NCBI RefSeq assembly: GCF_030676415.1
Contig: NZ_JAUUTW010000017.1
Coordinates: forward strand, 59,776-123,775
Source: Peribacillus frigoritolerans
GTDB lineage: Bacteria > Bacillota > Bacilli > Bacillales > DSM-1321
DNA length: 64,000 nucleotides
Direction of reading: 5' to 3'
A model generated the notes under the pieces. The model did no database searches and was not told the DNA's origin. It saw only the letters and a program-made list of their open reading frames with translations. Every line of letters begins with the position of its first letter. Within the stretch, counting starts at the first letter, position 1. Made by a program: the position numbers and the translations under genes. Shown in pieces: positions 25,374 through 33,657 of the stretch.

Positions 25374-25753
25374 CCCATGAAAATTAAAAAAGCTCAAAAT
25401 CCAGAAAAAATCACAACAAAATAGGCCCAGTAAAAATGCTTTTTTAAAAAAAGGCTGAGCCTTATGAGTGATCTGATTGAGTTTGGTAAATCGTTAAACA
25501 AAAACCTCCAATTATAGCAAATTAAGTAGAGGCTAGCGCGACGACCAAAAAAGGATTAATTCCCCATGAGTGCTACCCATAAAGGGCGCGACAGTCGGTG
25601 GTACACCGTGGACGTCGGAGTCAGACTAACGGATGGGCTCAAAGGCACCATAGTTCAACGACCTTCTTCGCCAGCCATTAAAACATTATCGACATAGAGA
25701 CCAATTTTCATTCTCTGTGGTGAAGCGCTGATTTTTGCGCTTCATGGATGGCT
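25374..25753 (+). mobile_element. 380-bp inserted element, copy 1
   Basis: Starts CCCATGAAAATT and ends TTCATGGATGGCT, splitting a cassette core exactly between AACT (25370-25373) and AACGGG (25754). Two further copies (30318, 59372) are inserted at the identical point. There is no long open frame; the longest is a 17-residue peptide MSDLIEFGKSLNKNLQL. The last 50 bases contain a hairpin GAAGCGC / GCGCTTC. The GC-rich middle looks like a structured RNA. Best guesses are a non-autonomous IS200/IS605- or IStron-type element. Confidence 0.75.
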
Positions 25754-25769
25754 AACGGGTGCATTAGTT
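25754..25769 (+). repeat. Cassette left half continuing after element copy 1
   Basis: AAC, GGGTGC, ATTAGTT completes the half-site begun by AACT before the element. A hairpin-like GTCGATTCC...GATCGGC follows; no right half is seen. Confidence 0.7.
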
Positions 25770-25988
25770 CTATAAGAAGAAGTAAAAAAAGTCGATTCCT
25801 TAACGTAGAAGAGATCGGCTTTTCAGGATGGAATTCTCTGTACTTATTTCGTTTTAACTTCCATACTTTATGTATGTAGGATATTCTTATCAATTTTCCC
25901 CATTACTTTAACTCGTAGGAGCATTAACTTTAGAACTCTGCTAATGGATAAGCAAGTTAATAATTGTACTTAAAAATGGAGTGATACG

Positions 25989-27218
25989 ATGAATAAGACG
26001 TATGATGTCATCATTACCGGTGCTAGATGTGCCGGCTCTACCCTGGCAATTTATCTTGCTAAGGCAGGTTTCCATGTGTTGTTAGTGGACCGATCGACTT
26101 TTCCAAGGGACACATTATCAACCCATACCTTTTTCAATAATACTGTCTCTCTTCTTCGAGAAATAGGTGTCCTGGACAAGTTATTGGAAACAAAGGCACC
26201 ACCGGTACGGGATATTAAATTTCAATTTGAAGATACCGTGATAGAAGGTCTCATCCCTAAGGTTTACGGAGAGGACAGTTGTTATTGTATTAGAAGAACT
26301 TATCTCGATCATATCCTACTTGAACAAGCCAAATCTCAAATGAATGTAACCGTTTTAGAAGGATTTCGTGTGACGGATGTCATCCGTGATGACGAAACAG
26401 TAATAGGCGTGAAAGGTTTAGGCGGCAACAACGAGAAACAAGAATTTTTAGCTCGCCTGGTAGTCGGAGCAGACGGCCGATCCTCTATTATTCGCAAGCT
26501 GGTAAAAAGTGAACTCAAAATAAGTATTCCGGCAACAGTCGGCATCTATTTCGGGTATTTCTCTGGATTTCGCCACGATAATGTCCCTAAATTTGAAGTA
26601 TACAAGATAAAAGATAACACAGCCATTCTCTTTCCGACGAATGATGATTTATATGTTATTGTCGGTATTTTCCCATTAGAAAATAAGGAATTGATAGAAC
26701 GGTTTAAATTAAATCCGGAGAGCTGTCTACGCAATCTCTTAACAGATAACTTTCCGAATACAACAATTGGGGCGCGCTTGAAAAATGCAGACCTAGTAGA
26801 ACCGGTCAAAGGCATTCTAGGATATGATAATTACTGGTATAAAGGAATGGGAAAAGGATGGGCGTTGGTTGGAGATGCAGTTTGTTTTAAAGATCCTGGC
26901 ATGGCGCAGGGTATCCATGATGCTATATGTGGAGCACGTTTATTATCCAATATTCTATTAAAGTATAAGGGACAATCCGATCAATCAAATCAAATGTCTG
27001 AAGAATATCAAAAGGCAATAGAAGATGAGTTTATGGTTCGGTTTCACATGGGATGCCAAATTTCGAAGAATGAACGCATATCTGAACAACAGGATGCTGT
27101 CAACAAGCTAATCAGTTCCCATCCAGAGGCTATAGAGAAGTTTTTAGGGATTTACAATTACGCAAACGAGCCCGTTGTTTTAGAAAAAGAACTCGCACGA
27201 ATTATGCAGTCGATCTAG
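25989..27218 (+). CDS. FAD-dependent oxidoreductase of the geranylgeranyl reductase-like family
   Basis: A 409-residue flavoprotein. The FAD-binding start DVIITGARCAGSTLAIYLAK, the VVGADGRSS motif near residue 160 and WALVGDAVCFKDPGMAQGI near 290 place it with p-hydroxybenzoate-hydroxylase-fold monooxygenases/reductases, often annotated as geranylgeranyl reductase or halogenase-like. GGAGTG precedes the ATG. It sits between the element-split site at 25754 and site 11, so it reads as one large single-gene cassette. Substrate unknown; a role in modifying a lipid or antibiotic is possible. Confidence 0.85.
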   Translation: MNKTYDVIITGARCAGSTLAIYLAKAGFHVLLVDRSTFPRDTLSTHTFFNNTVSLLREIGVLDKLLETKAPPVRDIKFQFEDTVIEGLIPKVYGEDSCYCIRRTYLDHILLEQAKSQMNVTVLEGFRVTDVIRDDETVIGVKGLGGNNEKQEFLARLVVGADGRSSIIRKLVKSELKISIPATVGIYFGYFSGFRHDNVPKFEVYKIKDNTAILFPTNDDLYVIVGIFPLENKELIERFKLNPESCLRNLLTDNFPNTTIGARLKNADLVEPVKGILGYDNYWYKGMGKGWALVGDAVCFKDPGMAQGIHDAICGARLLSNILLKYKGQSDQSNQMSEEYQKAIEDEFMVRFHMGCQISKNERISEQQDAVNKLISSHPEAIEKFLGIYNYANEPVVLEKELARIMQSI

Positions 27219-27263
27219 CAATGATTTTTAGAAATTAAGTGATTCAAGTACAAAAATAATATT

Positions 27264-27321
27264 ACAAATAGGTGCATTGCAATCATAAGGGTACCTATTT
27301 TACTAACGGGGCAGGTTAGTT
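27264..27321 (+). repeat. attC-like cassette site 11, left half decayed
   Basis: Left part AAATAGGTGCATTGC, hairpin reduced to GGGTACC, right half intact: TACTAAC, GGGGCAG, GTTAGTT. It is followed by TAAGTACAATCCTTCACAA, the exact reverse complement of the leader before the half-site at 21663. Confidence 0.7.
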
Positions 27322-27526
27322 TAAGTACAATCCTTCACAAGATCATAGAAAAGCCTATCTTCTGGACTTACCCTGTCAATAGGTCTGTAAAGAGTGATTC
27401 GAGGATTTTAGGGAAATGTTTCAATGGAAAGTCGGTAAATAAACTTGGTAGAACGAGGCATTATTTGAAAAAAGGCATCGTAATTTAATCGTTACTTTTG
27501 TACAAGTTTGTGAAAAAGTGTACTTA

Positions 27527-27546
27527 AAGTAACGGTTGAGTTAGCG
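27527..27546 (+). repeat. Isolated left half-site with GCGCC-type hairpin
   Basis: AAGTAAC, GGTTGA, GTTAGCG, with TTTGTGAAAAAG...TACTTAA upstream and GCCATAAGAAGGC downstream. The 27,547-27,726 stretch that follows has an open frame DTKDIDILQRILHHAILRDA without start or recognisable family. Confidence 0.65.
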
Positions 27547-27726
27547 CCATAAGAAGGCACCTGAAAAAAATTTTCGCTATCGATTTTACAAGGACACGAA
27601 GGATATTGACATCCTGCAACGGATTCTGCATCATGCCATCCTTCGTGATGCTAGTAACATAATGATAACTGGCTTTCCATGTTTCAAGCCAATTTTCAAT
27701 CGAAACTAAATTGGAGAAGAGGATAA

Positions 27727-28029
27727 TTACTGCTCTTTGGAAATATTATTATTTCTTTTCTTTTTTACTAAGAGAATGATGGCAATGACAAAAGTAATTG
27801 CGCTATATATCCAGGTAAACATAAAAGCAAGGCCCAATCCGATATTGGCATCCATATAATGGCCGTTAATATGATCTATGACCTTATATAGAAGTGGAAC
27901 ACCTCCAATTATGAGCAAGGTCATCAAGAGAACATTCTTTTTCGTATTCCTAGTTGATAAGAAAATAATAATAAAGGAAAACAAAAGAAATATCTCCGAA
28001 GCTATCGACAAAGTTACCAGATTGCTCAT
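27727..28029 (-). CDS. Small membrane protein, unknown
   Basis: About 100 residues with three hydrophobic segments (LSIASEIFLLFSFIIIFLS; LLMTLLIIGGVPLLYKVI; AFMFTWIYSAITFVIAIILL) and a basic tail. I start it at the ATG of MSNLVTLS because AAGGCGTG precedes it. It lies downstream of the TetR gene on the same strand, with a short unknown gene in between, and may be part of that operon. No family recognised. Confidence 0.6.
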   Translation of the reverse strand: MSNLVTLSIASEIFLLFSFIIIFLSTRNTKKNVLLMTLLIIGGVPLLYKVIDHINGHYMDANIGLGLAFMFTWIYSAITFVIAIILLVKKKRNNNISKEQ

Positions 28030-28046
28030 AAGAAATTCACGCCTTT

Positions 28047-28235
28047 TCATTGTTGTTTATAATCATGGAATTCATTTTTATGTGTTCTGTAATATCTATG
28101 TTTCTTTCGGATCCTTTTTAATGATTTTGCGCTTCCATACTTTAGGACTCCACCACGATAGATTTTTGCTGCGAAGGGATTGTAGCATTCATTAATCTCA
28201 CTAATACAATGCATACAACCATTTTTAAAATTCAT
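28047..28235 (-). CDS. Possible small basic protein, unknown
   Basis: A 62-residue frame with a CMHC and an NECYNPFAAKIYRGG segment and a very basic end (KSLKRIRKKHRYYRTHKNE). It is co-directional with TetR and the next membrane protein, but no convincing ribosome site is present. It could be a small metal- or nucleic acid-binding protein or simply non-coding. Confidence 0.3.
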   Translation of the reverse strand: MNFKNGCMHCISEINECYNPFAAKIYRGGVLKYGSAKSLKRIRKKHRYYRTHKNEFHDYKQQ

Positions 28236-28251
28236 CGTGCTGTGTTCTCAT

Positions 28252-28923
28252 TTATTTTTGCATTTGTAACATTCCTTGCAGGATCACTTCTAATCCCCAA
28301 CGAAAACGTTCTTGTTCTCCAGAGAATAATTCCTCTTTTAAACTAGAGATTATTGGATATTCCTTAGCATCCACTGATTGGTAAGAAACGTAAAGGGAAT
28401 CCATCGCAGTTCCATTCTGTTTACGTGAAGCTTGTTCGAATGCCACTGAGGTAGCATAGATAAATAGTTGATCTACTCCCCACGCTGCTGAAGTAGAATG
28501 AATTCCACCCGCATGAAGCCGCTGAAGGATATATTCTATCATTGCTAACGAGTTAGGTCCTATTGGAAGTGTCGTTAAAGCAAGTTCAGCGATCCCTGGT
28601 GATTCATAGAGAGTTATTAGATAAGATTCTAGTGCATCAAATAACTCATCTTTCCAATGCCCATCTTGGTTATCTGACAAAACAACTTTTTCGAGTCCAT
28701 AATCTAACACATACGCTCTTAACTCTTGAACATTTTTGACATACACATATAGAGAAGATGGACCCGTATCTAACTCTTTGGCAATTTTACGCATGCTCAG
28801 CCCAGAAAGACCTTGGTTCTTTAAAATTTCTAACGCAGTTCTCACAATAAGATCTTTGCTTAATGGATCCTTAGCAGGCCGCGAACGACGGCTAATAATC
28901 GTGCGTTCTGATTTATTCATCAT
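28252..28923 (-). CDS. TetR-family regulator of the TetX-like gene
   Basis: About 223 residues. The helix-turn-helix is GLSGLSMRKIAKELDTGPSS followed by LYVYVKN, close to the classical TetR subgroup in which Tet(R) C-terminal domains bind a drug. I start it at ATG 28923, which follows AAAGGAGATT; the longer frame to 28956 overlaps the upstream gene. It is translationally coupled to the TetX-like monooxygenase and should bind the GAACRGTGTTY operators at 30163-30197, giving an autoregulated, drug-inducible operon. Confidence 0.85.
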   Translation of the reverse strand: MMNKSERTIISRRSRPAKDPLSKDLIVRTALEILKNQGLSGLSMRKIAKELDTGPSSLYVYVKNVQELRAYVLDYGLEKVVLSDNQDGHWKDELFDALESYLITLYESPGIAELALTTLPIGPNSLAMIEYILQRLHAGGIHSTSAAWGVDQLFIYATSVAFEQASRKQNGTAMDSLYVSYQSVDAKEYPIISSLKEELFSGEQERFRWGLEVILQGMLQMQK

Positions 28924-28952
28924 TCTTTTCCAATCTCCTTTATCAAATGGTG

Positions 28953-30110
28953 TCATTTATATTGTTTCATTAAATCCATCCATTTAGCTGCGGCATTATC
29001 TGAAAAACAAAGCTTGAGGTTCGCATCTGACTCTTCGGCGGATTGGGAGGAATACACATACATTTTTTTCTCGTATCCTTGAATCGCCTGATCAACATTC
29101 ACATGCTTAACAATTGACAATGCCAATTCCGCAGCATCCCGCATTGCCAAGTTTGCGCCTTTTCCAGCAAAAGGCGACATTAAGTGTGCCGCATCCCCAA
29201 TCAGAGTTACACCTGGTTTATGAATCCATTTAAGGCCAATAGGCAACATATATATACGTCTTGGGAGTATAGCTTCATCAGCCAATCGGATATAATCTTT
29301 TAGAGACTCATCCCAATCATTAAAGTACTGAAGCAGCTGTTGTTTAGCTTTATCAGTTTCATTGAACGGGATTTCACAAGTATCTAGCCAGTTGTGGTCA
29401 ACTTTAAATGATAAATATACACGAATATTCCCATTTCCATTTAGCTGCGCAAAAATACTTTTATGATCAGAGATGGCAAAGAATGTTCCATGGCCATTAA
29501 GCTTAGCAATACCTGGATGAGATGTTGCTACATTTTTTATATTTAGCTCAACCATGCTGAGTCCAGTATATTCAGGTACGGAATCCGTTACAAGAGGGCG
29601 AATACGTGAAAAAGCGCCATCGGCAGCTATCACAAGATGAACAGTATCAACATGCCCATTCTCAAAGTGAAGTTCATGTATGCCATTTTCTAAAGGAACG
29701 GCATGTGTCAACTTATGTCCCCATTGAATACAAGTTGAATCAACAGAATCTAATAATAACTCACGAAGTGTTCCACGATCGATTTCAGGACGCTTTCCAT
29801 TATTTTTATCTGTAACTTCATCCAAATAGACTTTACCCGTTTTATCTACAAGACGAAAGTCTTCTCCTTCATATCGAGCAAGCGTTTGGAATTTTTCAAA
29901 TAAGCCAGCTTCTTTTAACGCCCATTGTCCGGAATTCTCATGAAGGTCTAATGTACCACCTTGTTGGCGGCTAGTGGGAGACTCTTCTCTTTCATAGACG
30001 ACCGTTTTTACACCATGTTTCTGTAAAATGCGAGCTAATGTGAGGCCGCCTGGACCTGCCCCTATAATAGCAATCCGTTGTTCCTGTATTTCTTTTGTTT
30101 TCATTATCAT
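28953..30110 (-). CDS. TetX-like FAD-dependent monooxygenase
   Basis: About 385 residues with the p-hydroxybenzoate hydroxylase fold: FAD site IAIIGAGPGGLTLARILQKH, TLDLHENSGQWALKEAGL, the RGTLRELLLDS segment, VIAADGAFSRIRPLVT and TLIGDAAHLMSPFAGKGAN. Order and spacing match Tet(X)-type enzymes and their soil relatives, which inactivate tetracyclines or similar polyketides. Start ATG 30110 has AGGGG upstream. It is the first gene of an operon with TetR under a SigA promoter overlapped by operators. Whether it acts on tetracycline itself cannot be told; homologues with other substrates are common. Confidence 0.85.
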   Translation of the reverse strand: MIMKTKEIQEQRIAIIGAGPGGLTLARILQKHGVKTVVYEREESPTSRQQGGTLDLHENSGQWALKEAGLFEKFQTLARYEGEDFRLVDKTGKVYLDEVTDKNNGKRPEIDRGTLRELLLDSVDSTCIQWGHKLTHAVPLENGIHELHFENGHVDTVHLVIAADGAFSRIRPLVTDSVPEYTGLSMVELNIKNVATSHPGIAKLNGHGTFFAISDHKSIFAQLNGNGNIRVYLSFKVDHNWLDTCEIPFNETDKAKQQLLQYFNDWDESLKDYIRLADEAILPRRIYMLPIGLKWIHKPGVTLIGDAAHLMSPFAGKGANLAMRDAAELALSIVKHVNVDQAIQGYEKKMYVYSSQSAEESDANLKLCFSDNAAAKWMDLMKQYK

Positions 30111-30153
30111 AATTATCAACCCCTATAAATTAAATTTTAAATGTCTTGTTCTA

Positions 30154-30197
30154 TTTATAACTTAACGAACGGTGTTTGTAAAGAACAGTGTTCGTTA
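30154..30197 (-). promoter_or_regulatory. Promoter and TetR operators of the TetX-like operon
   Basis: On the minus strand TTTACA (30182-30177), a 17-base spacer and TATAAA (30159-30154) form a SigA promoter. The spacer and -35 are covered by two related sites, GAACGGTGTTT and GAACAGTGTTC, within a larger inverted repeat TAACGAAC / GTTCGTTA. This is the layout of a TetR-type repressed promoter. Confidence 0.75.
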
Positions 30198-30317
30198 TAT
30201 TTGGTGGTAACTTTTTAAGTTCACGTTTCTCTACTAACTAAAGAGCTGATTTATCAATTATGTTCTTAAATCTTAGTTGCGAACTAATATAAGTTTGTGA
30301 AAAAATCTACTTAAACT

Positions 30318-30696
30318 CCCATGAAAATTAAAAAAGCTCAAAATCCAGAAAAAATCACAACAAAATAGACCCAGTAAAAATGCTTTTTAAAAAAAGGCTG
30401 AGCCTTATGAGTGATCTGATTGAGTTTGGTAAATCGTTAAACAAAAACCTCCAATTATAGCAAATTAAGTAGAGGCTAGCGCGACGACCAAAAAAGGATT
30501 AATCTCCCATGAGTGCTACCCATAAAGGGCGCGACAGTCGGTGGTACACCGTGGACGTCGGAGTCAGACTAACGGATGGGCTCAAAAGGCACCATAGTTC
30601 AACGACCTTCTTCGCCAGCCATTAAAACATTATCGACATAGAGACCAATTTTCATTCTCTGTGGTGAAGCGCCGATTTCGCGCTTCATGGATGGCT
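30318..30696 (+). mobile_element. 380-bp inserted element, copy 2
   Basis: Nearly identical to copy 1, inserted between AACT and AACGGG of a cassette left half that carries the TTTGTGAAAAA...TACTTAA leader. Right-end hairpin GAAGCGC / GCGCTTC is intact. Only a few single-base differences from the other copies, including one extra A in the AAAAGG run. Confidence 0.75.
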
Positions 30697-30771
30697 AACG
30701 GGTGCGTTAGTTTAAGATCACAAAGGGCTGTTTAGACAGTCCTTTTTATTATGCTAACAGACAGTTTAGTT
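30697..30771 (+). repeat. attC-like cassette site 12 (split by element copy 2)
   Basis: Left half is AACT before the element plus AAC, GGGTGC, GTTAGTT after it. Hairpin AGGGCTGTTTAGACAGTCCT with a T tract. Right: GCTAAC, AGACAG, TTTAGTT. Confidence 0.8.
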
Positions 30772-30872
30772 GAAGAAAAGAAGCTAACATTCCACTCGAA
30801 TTTATTTTGAGGTGAGTACATTATATAGAAAATTTTCAAAGCAGTAGTGGAACAATTGCCCTTCTTCTAAAA

Positions 30873-30901
30873 GAAAAAGAACGGTAAATAACCGTCCTTT
30901 A
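30873..30901 (-). terminator. Terminator of the isochorismatase gene
   Basis: ACGGT / ACCGT stem with extra AG/CT pairs; followed on the minus strand by a T run. It lies directly after the minus-strand gene's stop. Confidence 0.75.
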
Positions 30902-30910
30902 AGTAGTAAT

Positions 30911-31438
30911 TTATAATTTTGTTTCACCTTCAATGACAGTTAGGAATCTATTATTCCAAATAGATTCATGATGATTAATAATATCACTTGCATTTAAAAT
31001 TACACCATTTAATGTACTATGTGTCTTTTTAAAAAGTAGATTTTTTTGATACCCTAAACTAAAGGCAGCTCTAATAGTTGTGTCAAGACAAAACTCAGTC
31101 TGTGCTCCTGCAAAAATAAGTTGTTCTATTTTATTGGTTCTTAAGTAATCTAAGAGCTCAGTTTGATAGAACGAATCCCATTTTGATTTTTTGATAATTT
31201 TATCGGTAGAGGATACTAATAAATTTTTATGAAGTTTCCAGTCATTTTCCCCTTCAAAAAGTGCGTCTTTTTCGTTTTGACTAGTATGTTGAATAAAGAT
31301 AACCTGTATATTTTTTTCATGAGCCTGCTTAATTAGCTCGTTTATATTATTAACTAATTGCTCATTATTAAATAAATAGTTTTGGGGATAATTAAAGAAT
31401 ATTTCTTGCATATCAATGATTATTAGAGCCTGTTTCAT
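30911..31438 (-). CDS. Isochorismatase-family cysteine hydrolase
   Basis: A protein of about 175 residues. Catalytic triad candidates are Asp in LIIIDMQ (residue 9), Lys in IIKKSKWDSF near 105 and Cys in AGAQTEFCLDTT near 132, which is the pattern of nicotinamidase/isochorismatase-like amidases. ATG 31438 has AGGAAGTG upstream; a TTG precedes it. It is encoded on the minus strand, opposite to most cassette genes, between sites 12 and 13, with its own terminator. Substrate unknown, likely a small amide or carbamate. Confidence 0.85.
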   Translation of the reverse strand: MKQALIIIDMQEIFFNYPQNYLFNNEQLVNNINELIKQAHEKNIQVIFIQHTSQNEKDALFEGENDWKLHKNLLVSSTDKIIKKSKWDSFYQTELLDYLRTNKIEQLIFAGAQTEFCLDTTIRAAFSLGYQKNLLFKKTHSTLNGVILNASDIINHHESIWNNRFLTVIEGETKL

Positions 31439-31519
31439 CAAATAACACTTCCTGTTAGTTTCTTTTTAAATATAACAGGTGGAAATTAAATATTGCAATA
31501 AAAGAAAATGACCTTGTGG

Positions 31520-31540
31520 AACTAACGGGGCAGGATAGCT
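31520..31540 (+). repeat. attC-like right half-site 13
   Basis: AACTAAC, GGGGCAG, GATAGCT. The left half and hairpin are missing, perhaps because the upstream gene is reversed. It is the left edge of the duplicated HIT cassette. Confidence 0.75.
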
Positions 31541-31595
31541 CTACAAGGATTTGTTTATTTTTATCTTTTTAAGAGAGATGTTTTTGGAGGGAATT

Positions 31596-32081
31596 ATGAG
31601 GGAAATTACTTTGTCTAATGGAAAAACAGTTGAAGTCGAATGTTTAAGTTGTGCTTTAACAAGTGGGGAAATAGATCCGGATGGTGGTGTAATAGTCGAA
31701 ACTGAATACTTTCATGCTCACCAAGACGTTGCATATCCCATTAAAGGTTTAGTAATTTTAGCATCTAAACGCCATATTAAGTGCTTTGACGAGTTAAATG
31801 ACTTAGAAAAGGTTGATTACATAAACTTATTATCTAAGATTAGAAAAGCTCAAAGGGAAGTATTAGGGATTGAACATGTTTATTACTTTTATAATGAAGA
31901 TACTACCCACCATTTTCATACTTGGATGGTTCCTCGATATGAATGGATGTACGATTTTGGACGTTCGGTAGAATCTGTTAGACCAGTTTTGCTCCATGCA
32001 AGAAACAAATTGAATAATGATGAAAATGTAAAAAGTGTAATTGATGGAATTAAGGCTTTAAAAAAAGAACTATACACTTAA
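31596..32081 (+). CDS. HIT-family (histidine triad-like) protein, copy 1
   Basis: A 161-residue protein with the HIT-like end HHFHTWMVPRYEWM, where the H-x-H-x pattern forms the nucleotide-phosphate site of diadenosine polyphosphate hydrolases, and an N-terminal CLSCAL pair. ATG 31596 follows TTTTTGGAGGG; a longer frame back to 31551 has no support. The complete cassette from GGGGCAG to 10 bases past the stop recurs at 42448-43020, with one synonymous difference in the coding region by eye. Probably hydrolyses or transfers a nucleotide; in a cassette this could detoxify an aminoacyl-AMP-like compound (speculative). Confidence 0.8.
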   Translation: MREITLSNGKTVEVECLSCALTSGEIDPDGGVIVETEYFHAHQDVAYPIKGLVILASKRHIKCFDELNDLEKVDYINLLSKIRKAQREVLGIEHVYYFYNEDTTHHFHTWMVPRYEWMYDFGRSVESVRPVLLHARNKLNNDENVKSVIDGIKALKKELYT

Positions 32082-32094
32082 TCCTTCCTTGTCC

Positions 32095-32173
32095 CACTAA
32101 CAGTTGCTTTACTTCGATAAGAGAGTTGCCTTGGCAGCTCTTTTTCTTATGGCACTAACGGGGCAGGTTAGCT
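32095..32173 (+). repeat. attC-like cassette site 14
   Basis: Complete. Left: CACTAAC, AGTTGC, TTTACTT. Hairpin GAGTTGCCTTGGCAGCTC then T5. Right: CACTAAC, GGGGCAG, GTTAGCT. Confidence 0.88.
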
Positions 32174-32276
32174 CCATAAGAAGTGGACCGATATGTAATA
32201 AATTGTTAAAATTCAATTAAAGAGAAGAGGAGAACAGAACAGTTGACTAAACAGATGCATTGAAGGAGATAATGAA

Positions 32277-32843
32277 ATGAGTTTTATAGAAGCAGATTAT
32301 GAATGGTTTAAATTTATCAATAGTAAAGTCCAACAATATCCATTATTAGATAACATAATGATTTTCTTTGCGGAATATGTTCAATATGCTTTTGTTTTAT
32401 TAATTTTGATGTTATGGCTACTAAATAAAAGTAATTTCCGTGTGATAGCTTTTCAGGCTATGTTTTCATTTACATTGGCTTATTCAATAAACAGAATTAT
32501 TGAGTTATTCATTTATAGAGAGCGACCGTTTATATCGCATGAAATTATTCAACTTATTGAGCATTCTGCTAATTCCTCTTTTCCAAGTGACCATGCTACA
32601 TCTGCAATAGCAATTGCTGTTACTCTTTGGCTATCATCTCATCGTTTTAAATATTCATGGTTTATTCTTGCGATAATAGTAGCTTTCTCAAGAATATGGG
32701 TAGGGGTTCACTATCCTTTAGATGTAGTTGCGGGAATTTTAAATGGAGTGATAATTGCAGTATTTACACATTACCTTTTGTTCAAGGTAAAACCCATATC
32801 ATTACTAATAGAAAGACCAATTTTCCAAGGACAAGGTGGATGA
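32277..32843 (+). CDS. PAP2-family undecaprenyl-pyrophosphate phosphatase (BcrC-like)
   Basis: A 188-residue membrane protein with about five segments. The three PAP2 motifs are present: the R-RPF pattern in IYRERPF, then SSFPSDHATS, and SRIWVGVHYPLDV. The family recycles the wall lipid carrier and, as BcrC, gives bacitracin resistance. The start ATG has AAGGAGATAATG upstream. It occupies its own cassette between sites 14 and 15. Together with the lantibiotic-type transporter further on, it supports a wall-antibiotic defence theme. Confidence 0.9.
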   Translation: MSFIEADYEWFKFINSKVQQYPLLDNIMIFFAEYVQYAFVLLILMLWLLNKSNFRVIAFQAMFSFTLAYSINRIIELFIYRERPFISHEIIQLIEHSANSSFPSDHATSAIAIAVTLWLSSHRFKYSWFILAIIVAFSRIWVGVHYPLDVVAGILNGVIIAVFTHYLLFKVKPISLLIERPIFQGQGG

Positions 32844-32880
32844 AAGATTGGTTAGCTATGGAAAATTATATAGTCTTTTC

Positions 32881-32963
32881 AACTAACAGGTGCTTTATTT
32901 CATCATTATCAGGAGCTGATCAGCAGCTCCTTTTTTCATATGCAACTATAGGGGCAGTTAGTT
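32881..32963 (+). repeat. attC-like cassette site 15
   Basis: Complete. Left: AACTAAC, AGGTGC, TTTATTT. Hairpin GGAGCTGATCAGCAGCTCC, a 7-bp perfect stem different in sequence from other sites, then T6. Right: AACTATA, GGGGCA, GTTAGTT. Confidence 0.9.
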
Positions 32964-33028
32964 GATCAAATATGTTTGAAACTTAAAGTTTCTTATTACG
33001 TCTATAAGGTAAGAAAGGATGTCGATAT

Positions 33029-33463
33029 ATGAATTTTAGAAAGGGATATTTTATTTTAATTGTGATGCTATTAACTTTATTAATAGGTTGTTCTATATCG
33101 CTATCCGATAATAAAGATGAACAATTCACCCCAGCACAAACAGACATAGTAAGCAAACACGATGGTATAGAGAACTTAACAAGGCTTAAAGATTTTATTC
33201 AAAATGTAAGTAAAGGGAAAGAGGATAAGATACGGGTAGTCTCCTATACTAAAGAAGGAGACCCGATTATTAGTGATATAACATTTAATGTAGAAATTCT
33301 TGAAGTGACGCGTGATACCACAAAAGATGAATATGGAGATAATACAATTAAAACACATCAGTGCAAAACTATCGAAGTGATTAAAAATGAGAACAACCAA
33401 GATGAGTATGTTTTAACAGGCTGTTCTGGCTATGAAATACCTTACTATTTAGGAGTAGACTAA
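33029..33463 (+). CDS. DUF4362-family lipoprotein
   Basis: A 144-residue lipoprotein: FILIVMLLTLLIGCS with the lipidated Cys at residue 21. The mature part matches the DUF4362 pattern DIVSKHDGIENLTRLKDF, KIRVVSYTKEGDPI and TYxLTGCSGYE, found in many Bacillus lipoproteins of unknown role. AAGGATG precedes the ATG. It is a single-gene cassette. Confidence 0.82.
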   Translation: MNFRKGYFILIVMLLTLLIGCSISLSDNKDEQFTPAQTDIVSKHDGIENLTRLKDFIQNVSKGKEDKIRVVSYTKEGDPIISDITFNVEILEVTRDTTKDEYGDNTIKTHQCKTIEVIKNENNQDEYVLTGCSGYEIPYYLGVD

Positions 33464-33491
33464 GAAAACAGGTAATTAATTGGCCTTAATC

Positions 33492-33571
33492 AACTAAGGG
33501 TTCTTTAGCTGAAGGGCGGAGCTGTCTTTAAGGCAGCTTTTTCTTTTTGGAACTATCGGGGCAGTTTTGTT
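33492..33571 (+). repeat. attC-like cassette site 16
   Basis: Complete. Left: AACTAAG, GGTTC, TTTAGCT. Hairpin GGAGCTGTCTTTAAGGCAGCT then T5. Right: AACTATC, GGGGCAG, TTTTGTT. Confidence 0.85.
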
Positions 33572-33657
33572 TAAGAAGATGTTAAAATAATTTTAAGGGA
33601 AATATTGGATTTACGGATATTAAGAATTATTTTGTTGTTTTCTAAGGAGGAATTCTA

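Noticed and set aside
25601..25680. tRNA-like pieces in the 380-bp element (GGTGGTACACCG)
   Set aside because: No full cloverleaf, anticodon arm or T-loop could be arranged.
25374..25753. Element taken at first as a group IIC intron targeting attC-like sites
   Set aside because: No GTGYG start, no domain V hairpin and only 380 bases; group I or IS605-type origin fits better, though unproven.
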